Source: Flagellimonas profundi
GTDB lineage: Bacteria > Bacteroidota > Bacteroidia > Flavobacteriales > Flavobacteriaceae
Length of the DNA stretch: 64,000 nucleotides
NCBI RefSeq assembly: GCF_017313275.1
Contig: NZ_JAFLNM010000001.1
Coordinates: 186,001-250,000, forward strand
Direction of reading: 5' to 3'
Part shown: in pieces, positions 60,565-64,000 of the stretch
Numbering within the stretch: position 1 is the stretch's first letter
Layout of the letters: each line of letters starts with the position of its first letter
Program-made: the position numbers and the translations under genes
The notes under the pieces: generated by a model
Database searches by the model: none
The model's input: only the letters and a program-made list of their open reading frames with translations
Told to the model about the DNA's origin: nothing

Positions 60565-63213
60565 ATGAGAATACTAATTACAGTGCTTTTGGCATCTCTG
60601 TTACTTCAATCTTGTACGGAAACCGAAATATCCGGAAAACAGCTCAGTATTACGGTGGAGAACAATAAAAAAGGAGCACCTATAACTTTGGGGATTCCTT
60701 TTCCCAAAGGGGAATTAAAGTCCGTAGACCACATTCGTTTATTAACGTCGGATGGATTGGAAATTCCTTGTCAAACTACACAAGTGAGCACGTGGGGCCC
60801 AATTGACGACAGTATAAAATGGGTGTGGGTGTTCTTCTTTTCCGAGGATACATCTGACTATGTTTTGGAATATGGCGAAGGTGTTGTGCCGATACTTCCA
60901 AAAGAAAAAATAGTTTCCGCCAATAATATGAGACCGAGTGGGGGAATCGAGGTGAATACCGGTGCCATATCATTTAATATTCATAAAAAGGGGAATGGCT
61001 TTTTGGATGAGGTGTTTCTAGATTCCGATCATGATGGTGAATATACGGAACAAGAACTCATAGCATCTTCGCCCGAAAAGCATAGGGGTTCGTTTTTGGA
61101 CCTGCTGGATGATGCAGGAATAGATGCCTCAAAAGCCGTCATAAATGAGGTGTTCCGGGAAAAAGGTTCCGGTCCCATGCATACCATTTTTAGGATAGAG
61201 GGAACCTACACCTACAGTCGGGAAGATAATAATCTGTCGCCTTTTACCATATGGCTTCATGCATATGCTGGAAAAAGTTATGTTAAGGTATTGCACACTA
61301 TGACGTATACCGGAATTCCTGATAAACACAAGCCACAGGAAGGAGAACACGCCAACATAGCAACCCAAAACAAAAAAATCATATCGGAAAATACAGAAGA
61401 TGATCAAGGTTGGACACAGCCCAATGATCAAATCGCTGGAATTGGACTCCAGCTCAGATACCACTTGGACGACAATGTGAATGTTTCCATGCCATTATAT
61501 GAGGGTTTCTGGAAAAATGATGATGCGAACACAGAGATCCAAGAAATTACAGTGGAGGACCAAACCCCAGTTCAGTTACTGCAAAAAGGACCTGGATATA
61601 GAAAAAGTACTAGCCTTCGAAGTATGTATTTAAACAGATCTGAGGAAACTAAACCTAGTGGAGCTTCAGATAGTATTCAAAAATTTGAAGCTATTGTATT
61701 CAAAGGGGAGGATAGCTTGGCAAAATCCCAAAGGGCAAAAGGTTGGATGAACATCACCGATGGAAAAAGAGGAATTGGCGTTGGGATCAAGAATTTTATG
61801 AAAGAGTACCCAAAAGGTATTAAAGTAGACCCTGTTAATAATATACTTTTGGGAAGTATTTGGCCTGAAGAAAATGGTCCAATGAGCTTTGCTCGGCACA
61901 ATACGGAACCAGATGGCGGAATGTTGGGCAATTTTGCACAGGGTATCACCAAAACCACCGAGTTTATCTATTACTTCCATGACAATAATGGGGATGTAGC
62001 GGAAAAAATGGATTATGTAGTGGAAAATCCTGTGGCACATACCACACCTGAGTGGTATGCAAACTCCAAAGTATATGGAAACATGGCTCCCGCCTCCGAG
62101 GTACATCCAGAATTCGAAAATGCCCTTCAATATAGATTCCAATGGTGGGCATATAACCAAAAAAACGAGCCATGGTACGGCATGTTCAACTACGGGGATG
62201 GCAAAAGTTATTTCTATAATGGCAAGTGGGTACAATGGACCAATAATGAACCCACGGTGGATTTCATGCTGTGGACCAATTTTATGCGTACGGGCCAACC
62301 CAAATATTTTGAATTGGCCAAAGCCATGAGTAGGCACACCATGGATGTGGATAATATTCATTGGCCCAAAAAGAGAACCTATTATGGGGAGATCAACGAT
62401 GCCATAGATTTTTGGGATTATGAAGATGAACCGGAGTCCACACCTTACTTAGGTATCGGCAGAAGACACGCAAATGAACATTGGTATGCACTTTTAAGCG
62501 CACATGTATGGATTCAAGGATGGATCGCTGATTATTATTTGTCAGCAGACCACAGGGCATTGGAAGTGGCAAAAATGACGGGGGACACCTATATCAAAAG
62601 GATTTGGGGAGAACATGATTTAAGGGGGAGACGATTGTACCTTTCTGTTTTGAACCTAGTGGAGCTCTATGATGCCACTAAATTGAAAAAATATAAAGAT
62701 GAGTTGGACGAAAGAGTGCGATTGATGTTGGAGTTCCAAGAACGGCAAGGGGGGAACTTGTTGCTGGACAGATATGGATATTCCCAAACTTATGTCGCTC
62801 AAGGGTTGTACAAATATCAACAGATAACAGGTGATGAAGATGTCCGTAAAGCGCTTTTGAAACATGCTAGATGGGTGCGTGATGTGCCACCATTGAACCA
62901 TGAAATGGAATCCTATTTGGCCACCATTTACCCCTTGTTACTGGGATACGAAATAAGTGGTGAAAGAGTCTATTTGGACGAAGCTTTGGCCAGGGCCGAG
63001 GTACTCAAGATCGGTGAATTGCCCAAAAAGCCCGAAGCATATGAGTCTGCCGCTGCATATAGTGAGGACCTTTTGAAAATTTCCAATTTGCCCATGAGCA
63101 AGGGACGTTTTACCAATTGGCAAACCAACCAAGGGCTTCGTGTTTTTGGATGGACCCATGCCTATAATATTCCTTATTTGCTCTATTGGATGGATAAGGA
63201 AAATATCGACTAA
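60565..63213 (+). CDS. Large lipoprotein, PcRGLX/YetA-like (possible exo-rhamnogalacturonan lyase)
   Basis: 882 residues from the ATG at 60565, giving a lipoprotein signal (MRILITVLLASLLLQSCTE); an upstream ATG at 60532 lacks it. N-terminal beta-sandwich-like segment (LSITVENNKKGAPITLGIPF; DSIKWVWVFFFSEDT), a central part (EFIYYFHDNNGDVAEKMDY) and a C-terminal helical-toroid-like part (FEYRFQWWAYNQ-like ALQYRFQWWAYNQKNEPWYG; HANEHWYALLSAHVWIQGWI; RRLYLSVLNLVELYDATKL). This three-part layout and the motifs resemble the YetA/PcRGLX group, which includes an exo-rhamnogalacturonan lyase. I infer a polysaccharide-active enzyme; activity is not proven. Confidence 0.75.
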   Translation: MRILITVLLASLLLQSCTETEISGKQLSITVENNKKGAPITLGIPFPKGELKSVDHIRLLTSDGLEIPCQTTQVSTWGPIDDSIKWVWVFFFSEDTSDYVLEYGEGVVPILPKEKIVSANNMRPSGGIEVNTGAISFNIHKKGNGFLDEVFLDSDHDGEYTEQELIASSPEKHRGSFLDLLDDAGIDASKAVINEVFREKGSGPMHTIFRIEGTYTYSREDNNLSPFTIWLHAYAGKSYVKVLHTMTYTGIPDKHKPQEGEHANIATQNKKIISENTEDDQGWTQPNDQIAGIGLQLRYHLDDNVNVSMPLYEGFWKNDDANTEIQEITVEDQTPVQLLQKGPGYRKSTSLRSMYLNRSEETKPSGASDSIQKFEAIVFKGEDSLAKSQRAKGWMNITDGKRGIGVGIKNFMKEYPKGIKVDPVNNILLGSIWPEENGPMSFARHNTEPDGGMLGNFAQGITKTTEFIYYFHDNNGDVAEKMDYVVENPVAHTTPEWYANSKVYGNMAPASEVHPEFENALQYRFQWWAYNQKNEPWYGMFNYGDGKSYFYNGKWVQWTNNEPTVDFMLWTNFMRTGQPKYFELAKAMSRHTMDVDNIHWPKKRTYYGEINDAIDFWDYEDEPESTPYLGIGRRHANEHWYALLSAHVWIQGWIADYYLSADHRALEVAKMTGDTYIKRIWGEHDLRGRRLYLSVLNLVELYDATKLKKYKDELDERVRLMLEFQERQGGNLLLDRYGYSQTYVAQGLYKYQQITGDEDVRKALLKHARWVRDVPPLNHEMESYLATIYPLLLGYEISGERVYLDEALARAEVLKIGELPKKPEAYESAAAYSEDLLKISNLPMSKGRFTNWQTNQGLRVFGWTHAYNIPYLLYWMDKENID

Positions 63214-63233
63214 ATCAGGTAATCTTCGGAAAG

Positions 63234-63265
63234 GGGACGGTGCGCCTTGGCCACTGTCCCTTTTT
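63234..63265 (+). terminator. Intrinsic terminator after the YetA-like gene
   Basis: Stem GGGACGGTG (63234-63242) with CACTGTCCC (63252-63260), one G-T pair, then TTTTT. Confidence 0.85.
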
Positions 63266-63294
63266 ATTTGTATATCATCTAACAAAGAAGCATT

Positions 63295-64000
63295 TTGCAC
63301 AAAAAAATTGGTTTTGTATTGGGGCCGCTATTGTTTACCCTGGTTCATTTATTTTTTCGAGTGGATGGACTGCCAAAGGAGGGTCAGGATATATTGGCCG
63401 CTACTTTATGGATAGCTGTCTGGTGGGTCTTCGAGGTAATTCCCATTGCAGCAACAGCCCTACTTCCCATAATACTGTTTCCCCTTTTGGATACAATCCC
63501 CTTGGGAGATACTACAGCAAGTTATGGACATAAATATGTTTTCCTATACATGGGAGGGTTTATGTTGGCCATGGCCATTGAAAAATGGAACCTCCATAAA
63601 AGGATAGCATTAAGGATTATTTGGGTCATTGGCACCAATATGTATACGATTGTACTTGGATTCATGGTCGCAACTGCCTTCCTTTCCATGTGGATTTCGA
63701 ATACGGCTACCACGGTAATGGTGCTGCCCATGGCAATCTCTATTGTAAAGCAGGTGACGGACAATCCAAAAACCTCCAAGAATGAAAATACGGTTTTTGG
63801 CAAGTTATTGATGCTGGCCATAGCTTATGCAGCATCCATAGGTGGAATTGCTACATTGATTGGTACGCCGCCCAATTTGGTTTTTGCCGGTTTTGTCCAA
63901 GAAGCATATGGTGTGGAAATAAGTTTTTGGCAATGGATGAAATTTGGTCTTCCCATATCTACTGTGCTATTGATATTGGCATGGTTATATCTAACTCGGT
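63295..64000 (+). CDS. SLC13/DASS-type anion:sodium symporter (partial, runs off the window)
   Basis: 235 codons visible from a TTG at 63295. Reads HKKIGFVLGPLLFTLVHLFF, then a membrane-rich sequence with AVWWVFEVIPIAATALLPII, YGHKYVFLYMGGFMLAMAIE, SMWISNTATTVMVLPMAI and GGIATLIGTPPNLVFAG. The SNTATT and IGTPPN motifs are those of the DASS/SLC13 family, which imports dicarboxylates or sulfate with sodium. The substrate is unknown; it may be an accessory to the glycan locus. Confidence 0.88.
   Translation, partial: MHKKIGFVLGPLLFTLVHLFFRVDGLPKEGQDILAATLWIAVWWVFEVIPIAATALLPIILFPLLDTIPLGDTTASYGHKYVFLYMGGFMLAMAIEKWNLHKRIALRIIWVIGTNMYTIVLGFMVATAFLSMWISNTATTVMVLPMAISIVKQVTDNPKTSKNENTVFGKLLMLAIAYAASIGGIATLIGTPPNLVFAGFVQEAYGVEISFWQWMKFGLPISTVLLILAWLYLTR

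Noticed and set aside
1..64000. CRISPR array, rRNA genes, insertion sequences with transposase
   Set aside because: No regularly spaced repeats, no rRNA sequence and no transposase-like protein seen anywhere in the window.

Overview
The window looks like a chromosome segment of a marine member of the Bacteroidota, family Flavobacteriaceae (a Muricauda/Flagellimonas-like organism is my guess, not shown by the sequence). Reasons: two SusC/SusD pairs, a FecR/ECF-sigma pair, a Bacteroidota-type promoter (TTG...TAnnTTTG) before the tRNAs, Bacteroidota-type conjugation genes (traE to traN, rteC, bfmA) and an IntDOT-like integrase.

Layout. (1) 1-11.3 kb is core chromosome: clpC, gyrA, a TPR protein, an NlpC/P60 hydrolase, a thiolase, a PgpH-type HD phosphohydrolase, then tRNA-Ser(GCT) and tRNA-Pro(TGG). 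(2) From about 11.3 kb to at least 49.65 kb lies an integrated conjugative element next to tRNA-Pro. Its backbone is the integrase (11.5 kb), a broken hip remnant, a leftward tra operon traE-F-G-I-J-K-M-N (13.5-20.3 kb), a complete HipBA-type toxin-antitoxin with a four-copy operator array, ssb and radC, a mobilization block (bfmA, relaxase, coupling ATPase), and at the right end rteC, an excisionase-like HTH, a replication-type protein and an ATPase.

(3) Between the coupling ATPase and rteC the element carries cargo. There is a TPP riboswitch controlling a PnuT-like thiamine transporter and an acyl-CoA-dehydrogenase-like flavoprotein. Then comes an AT-rich island (29.6-34.5 kb) with a NERD protein, a frameshifted TraB/GumN gene, a protein with an R-x4-H HEPN-like motif between two long palindromic spacers, a DUF4145 protein and an XRE regulator. 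A noncoding stretch full of hairpins (34.5-35.3 kb) follows. Next is a RagAB-like peptide-import set (SusC, SusD, secreted metzincin-like protease) with a small secreted cysteine-containing protein, a MauE-like membrane protein, a PAS-AraC regulator and a STAS-like protein. Last is an unusual fusion of an alpha-oxoamine synthase with a GNAT/FemAB-like acyltransferase, four bases upstream of rteC.

(4) 50.4-64 kb is a glycan-use locus: ECF sigma, FecR anti-sigma, an STN-domain SusC (a trans-envelope signalling set), SusD, PIG-L deacetylase, FucP-like MFS transporter, ROK kinase, a large PcRGLX/YetA-like lipoprotein and a partial SLC13/DASS anion transporter. Whether it belongs to the element or the chromosome cannot be decided, because no repeat of the tRNA-Pro end is visible at the right side.

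The items most worth following up are the nested hairpin at 34659-34764, the palindromic spacers around the HEPN-like gene, the oxoamine synthase-GNAT fusion with its divergent PAS-AraC/STAS neighbours, the TPP-controlled flavoprotein, and the HipB operator arrays.
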